A stretch of DNA of 15,510 nucleotides from Actinobacteria bacterium UBA4719 (GCA_002404345.1 DHJN01000087.1:1-15510); one strand, 5' to 3'. Counted from the stretch's first letter, positions 6,758 to 13,921 are shown. A program made the numbers and translations. The notes: a model not told the origin generated them from the sequence alone.

Positions 6758-6794
6758 GCAGGGTGACGTTGACCAGGCGCACACCGAGCTTCAT
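6735..6794 (-). pseudogene. N-terminal stump, possibly LLM-class flavin/F420 oxidoreductase
   Basis: ATG at 6794 follows a strong Shine-Dalgarno (AAAGGA, 7 nt) and encodes MKLGVRLVNVTLPGAPGTG before TGA. The first ten residues resemble the beta-1 strand start of luciferase-like monooxygenases (MKLGLQLPNFTxPGG). The rest of such a gene, about 280 residues, is missing; phaC and its terminator lie there instead. The ATG overlaps the stop of the preceding frame (ATGA). The family assignment rests on few residues. Confidence 0.35.
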
Positions 6795-6946
6795 GGGTCG
6801 TTCCTTTCGTGGTGCCCCGAGGTCGGTTCAGCCTGCCGCAGCGCACGATCTGAAGGACAGCCGATCATGAAACCGAAGTTGTACCAGTTGTCGTTGAACA
6901 GCGAGATCAGGAAGGTGACAGGGCTGATGGTGCGCGACGAGAACAC
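6791..6946 (-). pseudogene. C-terminal remnant of an unidentified membrane-associated protein
   Basis: The frame from about 6946 to 6791 encodes VFSSRTISPVTFLISLFNDN then WYNFGFMIG, a coherent hydrophobic/aromatic stretch unlike random GC-rich frames, and ends with an ATGA overlap onto the next stump. It has no convincing own start or ribosome site (GTG 6946 is only the first usable codon), so it looks like the end of a gene whose front is gone. I do not recognise the family. Confidence 0.35.
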
Positions 6947-6969
6947 CGTATGCCGTCTGCTGCGCGGGC

Positions 6970-7616
6970 TCAGGTGAGGGCGAAGGGCGGATAGCGGTCC
7001 GTGACAAGGAGGATCGCGTACGCCTGGACGCGCAGCCACCAGCGGCCGACGCTGACCACGAAATCGAACAGCCCCCGCGGATAGCGTCCGGTGAGCAAAA
7101 TCGCGAACCACGCAATGACGACCGCGAAGAACGCGGCCACGGACAGCACGATGAGGGCAAGGTGTGCGGGATCGCGAGCAGCCACTTCACCAGCGGCAGC
7201 CAGCGGTTCAGGTCGCTTTCGACATCGGGGTAGTCGATCTGGAGGTGGACGCTCTGCTGCTCGACCGTCGAGGGGTACTGGTCGGTGAGCAGCACGAAGT
7301 AGGCGCTGACGCGGGCGCCGAACCGAGCGAGCTCCAGGGCGAAGTCGAACCACCAGCGCGGGTAGCGCTTCCTGAACACGATCATCAGCAGGGTCGCGAG
7401 GAACAGGCCGGCGGTGATGCCACCGCTCGAGCTGCGCACGACCTGACCGCTCTGGTCGTAAACCGTCCGGTTAGCGCCAGCGGTGAGCACGGAGATGACG
7501 ATCCCGATCGGAATGATCAGGACCACGCGGAAAAGGGTCGTCACCCGGTCGTGCTGCTCCGGGTAGTCGACCTCGAGGCGCGCGGGGTAGACCGACGCCG
7601 CAGACTGCACCGTCAT
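6970..7616 (-). pseudogene. DUF4389 membrane protein with an internal frameshift
   Basis: ATG 7616 follows GGAGG at a good distance. The protein has two copies of the DUF4389 unit. The first has YPEQHDRVTTLFRVVLIIP, a glycine-rich helix and RYPRWWFDFALELARFGARV with YFVLLTDQYPS. The second has VESDLNRWLPLVKWLLAIPH, AFFAVVIAWFAILLTGRYPR and WLRVQAYAILLVTDRYPPF. The second unit's latter half is in a different frame. Removing two bases from the GTGTG run (plus strand 7161-7167) restores one protein of about 215 residues ending at 6970, the normal family size. Function is unknown; about four to five membrane segments. It lies 62 nt after the TetR gene and is probably in its operon. Confidence 0.8.
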
Positions 7617-7678
7617 GTGCCCTCCAGGATGAGTAGACGCTGAGGCGGCCGAGGCGATCGCGCTGTCATGAGCGTTGC

Positions 7679-8353
7679 TTATGCGAGTAGTCCGCTCGAG
7701 ACGATCTCGGCCGTGGCGCCGAGGTCTGGCATCGGGCCGTCGAACCGGTGGAAGTTTGCTTCGTGCATCAGCACGGCCACGAACGTGCCAGCAGCCGCTC
7801 TGCGTCGACCGCGGTCCAGTGCTCGCGGGCTGGCTGCGTCCAGAACCTCTTCGGTGACGTCCATCAGCGCGGTGTGCAGCGCATCCAGGTGGTTGCGTAC
7901 GTCCGGGTGGGTGCTGGCCTCGCGGAACAGGATCTCGCTGAGCACCTGCGAGTGGTGACGGGTGAGGCCGATCCTGTCTGCCAGACGCACGAGCGAGCCG
8001 GCCAGGTCACCCTTGACGGCGATCCCGGCGAGGCTAGACAAGGGGTGCACGGGGAGTCGCTCGGCAAACAGCGTGCGCAGCAGGTCCATCTTGCGCGGGA
8101 AGTAGTAGAAGAGCAGCCCCTTGGCGACGGCAGCTCGGTGAGCGATCCGAGAGGTGGGCGTCGCGTCGAAGCCATCTGCGGCAAAGAGATCCTCTGCCGC
8201 GTCCAGTATCCGTTCGCGGGCGTCACTGCGGCCGGTAACCTCACCGTCGCTCAAGGAGGTGTCGGCGCTGGTGGAGCCATCCCGAGGAGTCAAGGAGCCC
8301 TCGGGACTGAGGGCGCGGGCCCGCCCGGGAACGACTGTGCGAACCCGCGCCAT
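7679..8353 (-). CDS. TetR-family transcriptional regulator
   Basis: The 224-residue protein has the TetR helix-turn-helix at about residues 44-90 (ARERILDAAEDLFAADGFDA, TSRIAHRAAVAKGLLFYYFPRKMDLL), preceded by a long unstructured tail of about 40 residues. The C-terminal ligand domain (TRHHSQVLSEILFREASTHPDV onward) does not reveal the inducer. I chose ATG 8353 because GGAGGAGGA precedes it; the frame is open to 8767, but that part is antiparallel to nothing useful and overlaps the SPW gene in another frame. It stands between the SPW gene (47 nt upstream) and the DUF4389 gene, so it likely regulates this membrane-protein operon and itself. Confidence 0.92.
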   Translation of the reverse strand: MARVRTVVPGRARALSPEGSLTPRDGSTSADTSLSDGEVTGRSDARERILDAAEDLFAADGFDATPTSRIAHRAAVAKGLLFYYFPRKMDLLRTLFAERLPVHPLSSLAGIAVKGDLAGSLVRLADRIGLTRHHSQVLSEILFREASTHPDVRNHLDALHTALMDVTEEVLDAASPRALDRGRRRAAAGTFVAVLMHEANFHRFDGPMPDLGATAEIVSSGLLA

Positions 8354-8355
8354 TG

Positions 8356-8382
8356 AAAAATCCTCCTCCTCAAAAATCCTCC
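8356..8382 (-). repeat. Duplicated ribosome-binding site before the TetR gene
   Basis: The 11-mer GGAGGATTTTT (minus strand) occurs at 8372-8382 and again at 8356-8366, 16 nt apart, with GAGGA between. Only the copy nearer the ATG (8353) is correctly spaced for initiation. The outer copy follows the SPW stop by about 18 nt and may be a slippage duplicate or a ribosome standby site. Confidence 0.8.
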
Positions 8383-8400
8383 TTCTCAGTGGTGCGCAGG

Positions 8401-8775
8401 TTAGTGGGCGGCGACGCCATGCGCACCGTGCTCCGAGCGGGTCATCTGCACATCTGCGGCGCCTGCCACGAGCGTGACGATTCCCACGATCCACGCGGTC
8501 CACGCCATCGGCCTGTAAGCGGTGGCGCTGAAACTCATGACCCACGGTGATACGAAGAACAGCACGCCCATCAATGCGATAAGTCCCTCGAAAGCGATCC
8601 TGCCCGGCCTGGCCAGGTCGAACAGTGCCAAAGCCGCTGTGACGACGCCAAGAGCGATCATCGTGTACGTGGCCTTGTTGGTGTCTGTCGGATTGTTTGT
8701 CCAGATCGGGGACAGCGCCGCAAAGATCCCCGCAATAAGCGCGGCCAGACCCTGCGGGTGCGTCCATTTACTCAT
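8401..8775 (-). CDS. SPW-repeat membrane protein
   Basis: The 124-residue protein has four hydrophobic helices arranged as two repeats, each carrying the SPW-type signature: LSPIWTNN (about residues 21-28) and FVSPWVMSFS (about 77-86). It sits in the cytoplasmic membrane; the family has no known biochemical role. ATG 8775 has GGAAGGTGG just upstream, and the protein starts MSKWTHPQGLAALIAGIFA, typical of the family. It is the first gene of the SPW-TetR-DUF4389 unit. Confidence 0.92.
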   Translation of the reverse strand: MSKWTHPQGLAALIAGIFAALSPIWTNNPTDTNKATYTMIALGVVTAALALFDLARPGRIAFEGLIALMGVLFFVSPWVMSFSATAYRPMAWTAWIVGIVTLVAGAADVQMTRSEHGAHGVAAH

Positions 8776-8823
8776 GCGAACCAACCACCTTCCGAGCTGA
8801 TGGTCCGCCGTTCCGAAGACGGA

Positions 8824-8864
8824 CCGGGCACTCCCAGTCTCACCCTGACTGACTGCCCGGTCAA
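8824..8864 (-). promoter_or_regulatory. Candidate promoter with overlapping operator for the SPW-TetR unit
   Basis: On the minus strand TTGACC (8864-8859) is a good -35 box, and 17 nt later GAGACT (8841-8836) is a weak -10. A 7-bp inverted repeat, CCGGGCA/TGCCCGG (8824-8830 and 8854-8860), brackets the -10 and overlaps the -35. The start codon is about 50 nt downstream. An autoregulating TetR repressor would be expected to bind here; that is inference. Confidence 0.45.
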
Positions 8865-8981
8865 GACCTCGATTCGACACCGATGTGAAGGCAGTTCAGA
8901 ACTTTAGACGCTCCCGGATCTGGATCGACTTTTGCCGGGTCGCCCATCGTCGGGCACGCAGCTCACCGCCGGGTGCGCGCG

Positions 8982-8994
8982 TAGGCTCGGGCGC
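8982..8994 (+). promoter_or_regulatory. Leaderless-type promoter of the methyltransferase gene
   Basis: TAGGCT (8982-8987) followed by 7 nt and then ATG is the classic actinobacterial leaderless arrangement, where transcription starts at the A of the start codon. No Shine-Dalgarno is present, which agrees. The -35 region is not clear. Confidence 0.6.
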
Positions 8995-9702
8995 ATGCCG
9001 ATCCCCGACTTCTCCCAGGCTGCCTCTGGTCCTGACCACCTCCACGTTTCGCATGCCGGACACGCGGCGGACGTCCAGTTCAGCCAGGAGTTCTGGGAGC
9101 AGCGCTACCGGTCCAACCCCTCGGTGTGGAGCGGAAACGCGAACACCCACCTGATCAGAGAGGCAGCCGACCTCACCCCCGGCACGGCCCTGGACGTCGG
9201 TGCGGGCGAAGGGGCCGACGCCCTCTGGCTCGCCGAACGCGGGTGGCAGGTCACCGCCACCGATATCTCCACTGTCGCCTTGGACCGGGGCGCCAGCCAC
9301 GCCCGCGAGGCCGGCACCGAAGTTGCCGCGCGCATCGACTGGTTACACGCGGACCTGACCACGTGGGCGCCCCAGCCGATGACCTATGACCTGGTCTCGG
9401 CCCAGTTCATGCACCTACCGAAGCCGCAGCGAGATGCAATGGTTGCGCGGCTCGCAACGTCGGTTGCTGCGGGCGGGACCCTGCTCATTGTCGGCCACCA
9501 CCCCTCAGACCTGCAGACCACGATCGCCCGGCCGCCAATGCCCGAGCTGTTCTTCACCGCCGCTGACATCGCCGACACGCTCAACCCCGAGGACTGGGAC
9601 ATCCTCGTCAGCGACGCCCGCCCACGAAACGCCACCGATCCCGACGGACGCCCCGTCACCATCCACGACGCCGTCCTGCGGGCCCAACGCCACCCCTCAT
9701 GA
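8995..9702 (+). CDS. Class I SAM-dependent methyltransferase
   Basis: The 235-residue protein has the SAM-binding motif I LDVGAGEGADALWLAERGW (about residues 66-84), the acidic end of strand 2 (VTATDIS), and a motif IV-like YDLVSAQFMHLP (about 132-143), the Rossmann-like order of the methyltransferase 25/11 group. The front, FSQEFWEQRYRSNPSVWSGN, is typical of small-molecule methyltransferases related to TehB and thiol/oxyanion methyltransferases. The acceptor is unknown. ATG 8995 was chosen from the leaderless promoter and the family start; the open frame begins at 8932. It is transcribed divergently from the SPW operon. Confidence 0.92.
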   Translation: MPIPDFSQAASGPDHLHVSHAGHAADVQFSQEFWEQRYRSNPSVWSGNANTHLIREAADLTPGTALDVGAGEGADALWLAERGWQVTATDISTVALDRGASHAREAGTEVAARIDWLHADLTTWAPQPMTYDLVSAQFMHLPKPQRDAMVARLATSVAAGGTLLIVGHHPSDLQTTIARPPMPELFFTAADIADTLNPEDWDILVSDARPRNATDPDGRPVTIHDAVLRAQRHPS

Positions 9703-9833
9703 GCCTCAAGGCCACCGTACGCAGAACCGACCCGGCGACATCAATCCTCCAGCTGCGGCCCTCGCGGGTCGCTGCTGGGGTGTGCCCGCTCATCTCAACC
9801 AACCCTTCGGCAGCGACCGAAAGCAAACGGCGA

Positions 9834-10157
9834 TCAGCCTTCCCCTGGCGGCCGGTAGGAAACATCGCGGCCGGTTGCCTCGTCGACCTGTTCCGGTGTG
9901 AGCAACACCACGGTCTCGGATCGGGCGGCTCCGGCCGCCGCAGTTCGCAGGCTCAACGATGCAGCCGCCACTTCATCGGGGACCTCGCCGATTACGTAAA
10001 GATCGGTAGTTCCGAAAGCGTAGTAGCAGACCTCAACGTGACCCCCAACGCTCTCGACCATCGCAGTAATGGCGTTGCGGCGAGAGGTTCCTCCTTCGCT
10101 AAGGAGGCCCTGTGCGCCGGTTGTGGTGTAACTGATCTGCCAGAGATACCTGGGCAT
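9834..10157 (-). CDS. GYD domain-containing protein
   Basis: The 107-residue protein starts MPRYLWQISYTTTGAQGL and has the family core GGHVEVCYYAFGTTDLYVIGEVPD (about residues 38-61). The name-giving GYD/GEYD element is GTTD here, so the aromatic residue is replaced by threonine. GYD proteins are small ferredoxin-like alpha/beta folds of unknown function. ATG 10157 is preceded by GAGGG at a short distance. The 131 bases between its stop and the methyltransferase gene hold no visible feature. Confidence 0.88.
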   Translation of the reverse strand: MPRYLWQISYTTTGAQGLLSEGGTSRRNAITAMVESVGGHVEVCYYAFGTTDLYVIGEVPDEVAAASLSLRTAAAGAARSETVVLLTPEQVDEATGRDVSYRPPGEG

Positions 10158-10314
10158 CGGCCCTCACTCTCTCCCGACCAAACGGTGAAACCCCATCGTG
10201 CACCAAGAGGCTCCCAAGCGCCACGCCTAGTACGGCGAGCAGCACGACGGGCCACCACGGCGTTGCAGGACTATGGGCCGCATCCGTTGTCGCCCGAGAA
10301 CCGTAACGAGACAC
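10099..10314 (-). CDS. Possible small single-helix membrane protein
   Basis: A 71-residue frame from GTG 10314 (GAAGGG 3 nt upstream) reads VSRYGSRATTDAAHSPATPW, then a clear membrane helix (WPVVLLAVLGVALGSLLV) and a polar tail. The helix and the absence of family matches suggest a small membrane protein, but it overlaps the GYD gene by 59 bases, an uncommon overlap, so the C-terminal tail or the whole call may be wrong. Confidence 0.35.
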   Translation of the reverse strand: MSRYGSRATTDAAHSPATPWWPVVLLAVLGVALGSLLVHDGVSPFGRERVRADAQVSLADQLHHNRRTGPP

Positions 10315-10338
10315 TTGCCCTTCACGGGTAATGGCTGC

Positions 10339-10601
10339 TTGCCCGTCGCCGACAGGCGAACCAGTTTCGCCTTCTATGCCGAGGGTCTCGGTTTTCATCC
10401 TCTCGGCGATCCCGCCGAGGACGGAGTCCCCGAGCCGTTGCAGTTCGCGCTCAATGACGGCGTCCGCGTGATGTTCATCCCCACCGGTGGTTTCGGCTGG
10501 GTGACGGGCAACCGCGTCACAGCACCTTCGCCGATCCAGACGGCCACCTCTGGCAGGTGCGATCGGCAACCCCCGAGGGTCCGGTCGCCGACAAGAAATA
10601 A
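10339..10601 (+). pseudogene. VOC/glyoxalase-family protein with an internal deletion
   Basis: The frame from 10339 reads LPVADRRTSFAFYAEGLGF, then EPLQFALNDGVRVMFIPTGGFGWVTGNR, the first half of a VOC-superfamily metal-dependent enzyme or resistance-type protein. The family's middle (a CVLSL...A.GG.VV..P...WGY.G part of about 50 residues) is absent. The typical end STFADPDGHLWQV follows directly in another frame from 10521 to the TAA at 10599. No start codon or ribosome site precedes the homology. The gene is dead through loss of its start, an internal deletion and a frame change at about 10516-10521. Confidence 0.75.
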
Positions 10602-10606
10602 GGCGG

Positions 10607-10690
10607 AGCCTCCGGCGCGTCGCGAGGAAGCCAGTGCCCGGCCTTGGGCACCTCGGCAAATGTGCCGCGTGGGATATGCGCGGCCGCCGC
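10607..10690 (-). pseudogene. Fragment of an alpha/beta hydrolase C-terminus
   Basis: On the minus strand the frame reads HIPRGTFAEVPKAGHWLPRD then APEA. This is the strand, catalytic-His loop (GAGHWxxxDxPE) and start of the last helix of haloperoxidase/epoxide-hydrolase-like alpha/beta hydrolases. Upstream sequence in the same frame is unrelated, and the fragment runs into the VOC remnant. It is a relic without a start. Confidence 0.45.
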
Positions 10691-10875
10691 GCCGAACGGC
10701 GGCGCTCCCTTCGAGCCGTGACTTTTGCTGGCTCGTTCGAAGATCAGACGACCGTGGCCGCTTCGTGTCCTTCTCCGAATCGTTCTGACGCGAGGCGAGG
10801 CCATCAGCGGGAACTTTCTCGTGGCCGGGACACCCCGCGGAGTCGAGAGGCCAGTCGCGACCGTTCGGGCGCTGG
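10691..10875. other. Intergenic debris without a gene
   Basis: Between the hydrolase fragment and the long hairpin I see no supported gene on either strand. Together with the VOC and hydrolase relics, 10339-10875 reads as a decayed segment. Confidence 0.4.
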
Positions 10876-10934
10876 CGTCTCACGTCGTTGAGCGGCCGGA
10901 CGCATTCCGTCCGACCGCTCAACGACGTGAGACG
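10876..10934 (-). terminator. 59-nt near-perfect hairpin, probable terminator
   Basis: Arms of 27 nt (left CGTCTCACGTCGTTGAGCGG plus CCGGACG; right CGTCCGA plus its complement) match at 26 of 27 positions around the 5-nt loop CATTC. The structure starts 11 nt after the stop of the minus-strand gene at 10946, so it is well placed to end that transcript. There is no U-tract, but actinobacterial terminators often lack one. It is longer than usual, so a repeat-element origin is also possible. Confidence 0.8.
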
Positions 10935-10945
10935 TTCGTGTGAAA

Positions 10946-11662
10946 TCAGGCGCGCTTGGGCAAAGCGAGCGAATCGAAGATCTCAGTGACGCCCTGGACC
11001 GGCTGGCTGAAGTCTATGAAAGGCGGGAACAGGGTGCTGAGCTCTTGCTTGAATGCCACATCGAAGGGCTCGGTCGACGCGGCGAAGGTGCGGTTAGCCT
11101 CGTACGGGTCCATGCCTTCCAGGTAGACACCGGCGATCGGTCCCTGCGGGGTGTCACTGAGGGTGACCACCTCGATGTTCTGGCCGAGAGCCCGTCGGGA
11201 CGTGGTCATTCCCTCCTCGCCGAAGGTCCCCTTTGTCCAGGCTGCGCCGTGGGCTTCTTGCCCTGGGATGAGAGGCGCGCAGAAGGCCATCCCGCGGCCG
11301 CGCTGGGTGACCACGGGGTCCACCCACTCACCGAAGGTCTCCGGAGGCGGGCCGTCGGGAGGCTCGGTGATGTCGATCCCGTGCACCGCCTTGACCGTGG
11401 CGGCGAAAAAGCGGTCTAGGTCCGAGGTTTGTTCGGCGTAACTGCCAATAACGTCCGCTGCGCTTCGCTCTGACTCCACGTAGGCGACGACGAAGTCGCC
11501 CATCGGGGTGTGCTGCCAGTAGGCGCGTTCCAAGGTGACCCCGACACGGCGCCGGGACTCGAAGTAAGCCTCAGGGTCTGCTTGAAACCTCTCGGCGATG
11601 CTCTTGATGTCTGCTTCCGTCTTTCCGGCTAGGACCGGAAACGGCAAGACTGTGCGATACAT
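10946..11662 (-). CDS. Conserved hypothetical protein, duplicated ferredoxin-like domain
   Basis: The 238-residue protein starts MYRTVLPFPVLAGKTEADIK and has two similar halves. In the first, an SRRRVGVTLERAYWQHTPMG segment leads to DFVVAYVE. In the second, a TTSRRALGQNIEVVTLSDTP segment leads to PIAGVYLEG. Each half repeats the beta-alpha-beta pattern of small dimeric alpha/beta-barrel (DUF6176-like) proteins, so I read it as a tandem duplication. Function is unknown. ATG 11662 has GGAGG 6 nt upstream; the frame is open to 11716 but the extension lacks support. It has its own candidate promoter and a strong terminator, so it is probably a single-gene unit. Confidence 0.82.
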   Translation of the reverse strand: MYRTVLPFPVLAGKTEADIKSIAERFQADPEAYFESRRRVGVTLERAYWQHTPMGDFVVAYVESERSAADVIGSYAEQTSDLDRFFAATVKAVHGIDITEPPDGPPPETFGEWVDPVVTQRGRGMAFCAPLIPGQEAHGAAWTKGTFGEEGMTTSRRALGQNIEVVTLSDTPQGPIAGVYLEGMDPYEANRTFAASTEPFDVAFKQELSTLFPPFIDFSQPVQGVTEIFDSLALPKRA

Positions 11663-11706
11663 CTCAGGCCTCCTTCGTTGCGGTGACGTGGCGCTTTGCG
11701 CAGAAG

Positions 11707-11715
11707 AATTTAGCA
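11707..11715 (-). promoter_or_regulatory. Candidate extended -10 promoter
   Basis: On the minus strand TGC-TAAATT (11715-11707) is an extended -10 box about 45 nt before the ATG at 11662. No good -35 is seen. It lies after the SufE-like gene's stop (11793) and would give the hypothetical gene its own transcript. Confidence 0.4.
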
Positions 11716-11792
11716 CACCAGGACTGGGTCCGACACCCGTTGAGAAACCTGACCGACACGTCGCATGCCTCGCCTTGGACGCTTGCGCCTGC

Positions 11793-12269
11793 TCAGACTG
11801 CGGACTTGATTCGGACCTGGCGTTTGATCCGGGTCAACATCGCAACCATGCCTCGCAATCGCAACGGTGAGACCGCCTCACCCAGTCCGAAGCGGTATGG
11901 CGCATCGTCGGGTATGGCGAGCACCTCGCCGACGGTTAGCCCGTCCAGGCCCTCATGCAGGATGCCCGCGAACCCCCGAGTCGTGGGCGCCTCCGGAGGT
12001 GCTTGGAAGAACAGGCGCACCGTGGCCTGCTGCGACCTGGCAGCGTCCTGAGCGCCCTCCACCTCGACTGCCAGGAACAGCGGCGACTGGCACTCGTCGA
12101 CCCGCTCGAGCAGCTCCGCGTGCCCTTGGTAGCGCTCGGGCAGCTCGGGCAACTCGTCGCTGAAGTCGAGCAGTAGCGTAAGCCGATCGCGAGCCGACAG
12201 GGCCGCGAAGTCCTGGGCGATCTCGTCCAGGGACTCCGGCAGCCCGGCGGTCACTTGACCCGCTGTCAC
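11793..12269 (-). CDS. sufE: SufE-like sulfur-acceptor protein
   Basis: SufE proteins accept persulfide sulfur from a cysteine desulfurase or other donor and pass it on for iron-sulfur cluster or cofactor assembly. The 158-residue length is normal. The acceptor cysteine is Cys60 in [15 protein letters not shown], and the family helix region [18 protein letters not shown] follows (about residues 95-112). The GTG start at 12269 overlaps the rhodanese stop (GTGA), so the two genes are translationally coupled. The same pair is known in mycobacteria (Rv3283-Rv3284). No Suf operon lies nearby, so the donor here is likely the rhodanese. Confidence 0.9.
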   Translation of the reverse strand: MTAGQVTAGLPESLDEIAQDFAALSARDRLTLLLDFSDELPELPERYQGHAELLERVDECQSPLFLAVEVEGAQDAARSQQATVRLFFQAPPEAPTTRGFAGILHEGLDGLTVGEVLAIPDDAPYRFGLGEAVSPLRLRGMVAMLTRIKRQVRIKSAV

Positions 12270-13159
12270 CCGGCACCGACCTCAATGGGCACCTGCACGG
12301 CGTTGCCCCACTCAGTCCATGAACCGTCGTAGTTGCGAACCGTGTCGAAGCCGAGCAGGTGGGTCAGCACGAACCATGTGTGCGAGGAACGTTCACCGAT
12401 ACGGCAGTAGGCCACGACGTCATCAGAGGGCGCCAACCCCTGCTCGGTCAGGTAGATGGCCTCCAGGTCGGAGCGGCTCTTGAACGTGCCGTCCTCGGCG
12501 GCTGCGCGGGCCCAGGGAACCGACCTGGCTCTGGGGATGTGGCCGCCACGCATCGCTCCCTCCTGCGGATAGTCGGGCATATGCAGCAACTCGCCGGAGA
12601 ACTCGCCAGGGGAGCGAACGTCGACCATGGGCTGGCCGATGTGGGCCAGGACCTCGTCCTTGAACGCGCGAATAGGGGCGTCGTTACGCTCGACGACGGG
12701 GTATTTCACGCTCGTCCTGTCCGGCACGTCGCGGGTTATCTCCCGCCCCTCGGCAACCCATTTTGCCCGACCGCCGTCGAGCAGACGCACGTCCTCGTGT
12801 CCGAAGAGCGTGAAGACCCAGAGTGCGTAGGCAGCCCACCAGTTGCTCTTGTCGCCGTAGATGACCACGGTGGTGTCGCGCCCGATGCCGCGCTCACCGA
12901 GGACCTGGGCGAATCGCTCACCGTCGACATAGTCACGCTTCACCGGGTCGTTGAGGTCGAGGTGCCAGTCAACCTTGACTGCTCCCGGGATGTGCCCGGT
13001 TTCGTACAGCAGCACGTCTTCGTCCGACTCGAGCACGACAAGGTCGGAGCTGCCGACAACCCCGTAGCTCAGCTGCCTGGCCAGCCAGTCGGTGGTGACC
13101 AAACGCTCGGGGTGGGCGTAGTCCTTGAACGTGCTGTTGTCGTCGCTGGCGACGGCCAT
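12266..13159 (-). CDS. sseA: Thiosulfate/3-mercaptopyruvate sulfurtransferase (tandem rhodanese)
   Basis: The 297-residue protein has two rhodanese domains. The N-terminal one (about residues 20-145, with [17 protein letters not shown]) is catalytically inactive. The C-terminal one (about 165-290, with [12 protein letters not shown]) has the active-site cysteine Cys252 in [13 protein letters not shown]. It transfers sulfur from thiosulfate or mercaptopyruvate through an enzyme persulfide; the CRIGERS loop is typical of the actinobacterial SseA thiosulfate type. ATG 13159 has GGAAGG 6 nt upstream. It is the first gene of a two-gene operon with the SufE-like gene. A pair of 17-bp direct repeats lies 79-126 nt upstream. 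Confidence 0.95.
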   Translation of the reverse strand: MAVASDDNSTFKDYAHPERLVTTDWLARQLSYGVVGSSDLVVLESDEDVLLYETGHIPGAVKVDWHLDLNDPVKRDYVDGERFAQVLGERGIGRDTTVVIYGDKSNWWAAYALWVFTLFGHEDVRLLDGGRAKWVAEGREITRDVPDRTSVKYPVVERNDAPIRAFKDEVLAHIGQPMVDVRSPGEFSGELLHMPDYPQEGAMRGGHIPRARSVPWARAAAEDGTFKSRSDLEAIYLTEQGLAPSDDVVAYCRIGERSSHTWFVLTHLLGFDTVRNYDGSWTEWGNAVQVPIEVGAG

Positions 13160-13463
13160 GAGATACCTTCCAGTGCGCGAGCGGTGCGGGAGATCGCTGG
13201 GTCGCGGGAACTTCTGCTCCCATCATCAACGTGTTTGGTCGGCAGCGCCACAGTTTTTCCTGCGCCAAGTCGGCAACGCCACAGTCCACATCATGCATAC
13301 CAGAACAAAAGTAGGCGAGCTCGTCAGCGACGGTTTCAGCAGGCAAGTTCTACGGCGGCTCGCTGCTTCCGAATGGCTACCTGCCCATCCCAGAGTCGTC
13401 GTCGCCGTGTGGATCCTGGGTGAGCAAGTCCGCGGGTTCGTGTTTGTGCTTTCGACGAGCTGC
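13160..13463. other. sseA upstream region, non-coding
   Basis: About 300 bases between the ACT gene stop and the sseA start have no supported gene. The region contains the 17-bp direct repeats and should hold the sseA promoter on the minus strand, but I cannot point to a convincing -10/-35 pair. The frames present (for example one with MHDVDCGVADLAQEKLW) arise from the repeats. Confidence 0.5.
13238..13285. repeat. 17-bp direct repeats, 31 bp apart, upstream of sseA
   Basis: GTCGGCAGCGCCACAGT (13238-13254) and GTCGGCAACGCCACAGT (13269-13285) differ at one base. The 31-bp centre-to-centre distance is about three helical turns, so a protein binding both would sit on one face of the DNA. The position, 79-126 nt before the sseA start, fits an activator or repressor site. 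Confidence 0.85.
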
Positions 13464-13844
13464 TCAGCCGAGCGCAGCGCGGGCGCCGCGCAGGTCGTCG
13501 GTGGCGACGACCAGCCGAACGCCACCGAAGGTGGTGTAGGCGAGGTCGACGTTGACATGGGCCGCAGCGAGCCGGCGCGTGAACTCACCCAGGGTGCCCG
13601 GCCGGTCCACGACGTCGACCACGAGGACCTCGCGCTCATCCGCGATCCCCATCCCTGCGGCGTCCAGTGCCCGACGGAGTCGCGCTAGGTCGTCGTCGTC
13701 CACAAGCACGTGGACAACCCCCTTGCCATCCCCTGTGAACGCAGCCAGGCCCTGGATGTTCACCCCGCCCGCACCCGCAGCCTCACCCAGTCGAGCCAGC
13801 TCGCCCGGGCGATCGTCAAGAATCACCAACACGTCAGTTGCCAT
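13464..13844 (-). CDS. Tandem ACT domain protein
   Basis: The 126-residue protein is two ACT domains and nothing else. The first begins MATDVLVILDDRPGELARLG and has GVNIQGLAAFTG (about residues 28-40). The second begins VLVVDVVDRPGTLGEFTRRL (about 71-90) with HVNVDLAYTTFGGVRLVV. Each has the RPG(E/T)L turn where small ligands, often amino acids, bind at the domain interface. Proteins of this form are usually regulators or sensors without catalytic activity. ATG 13844 fits the domain start; the ribosome site is weak. The frame is open to 13961. It lies 132 nt downstream of the PhnA/YjdM gene. Confidence 0.9.
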   Translation of the reverse strand: MATDVLVILDDRPGELARLGEAAGAGGVNIQGLAAFTGDGKGVVHVLVDDDDLARLRRALDAAGMGIADEREVLVVDVVDRPGTLGEFTRRLAAAHVNVDLAYTTFGGVRLVVATDDLRGARAALG

Positions 13845-13885
13845 CTCAAGTCCGATGTTCCCACCAGACGAGGCGCTCGACAAGT

Positions 13886-13921
13886 GGTCGAAGGCCCAGC
13901 CCGTCGTGTTCGGCTTCGACC
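13886..13921 (-). terminator. Hairpin between the phnA-like and ACT genes
   Basis: GGTCGAAG (13886-13893) and CTTCGACC (13914-13921) form a perfect 8-bp stem with a 20-nt loop. Nearby GCCGCCGGCGGC is a short palindrome. They lie after the YjdM stop and about 40 nt before the ACT start, and could be a terminator or an attenuator in the ACT leader. Confidence 0.35.

Noticed and set aside
7679..8767. TetR frame extended to 362 residues
   Set aside because: The extra front overlaps the SPW gene, while ATG 8353 has a strong ribosome site and fits the TetR length.
9703..9833. Possible gene or site between the methyltransferase and GYD genes
   Set aside because: I found no motif, hairpin or coding pattern worth reporting.
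12359..13423. Plus-strand ORF of 354 codons
   Set aside because: It is antisense to the clear tandem rhodanese gene; the protein has no recognisable domain.
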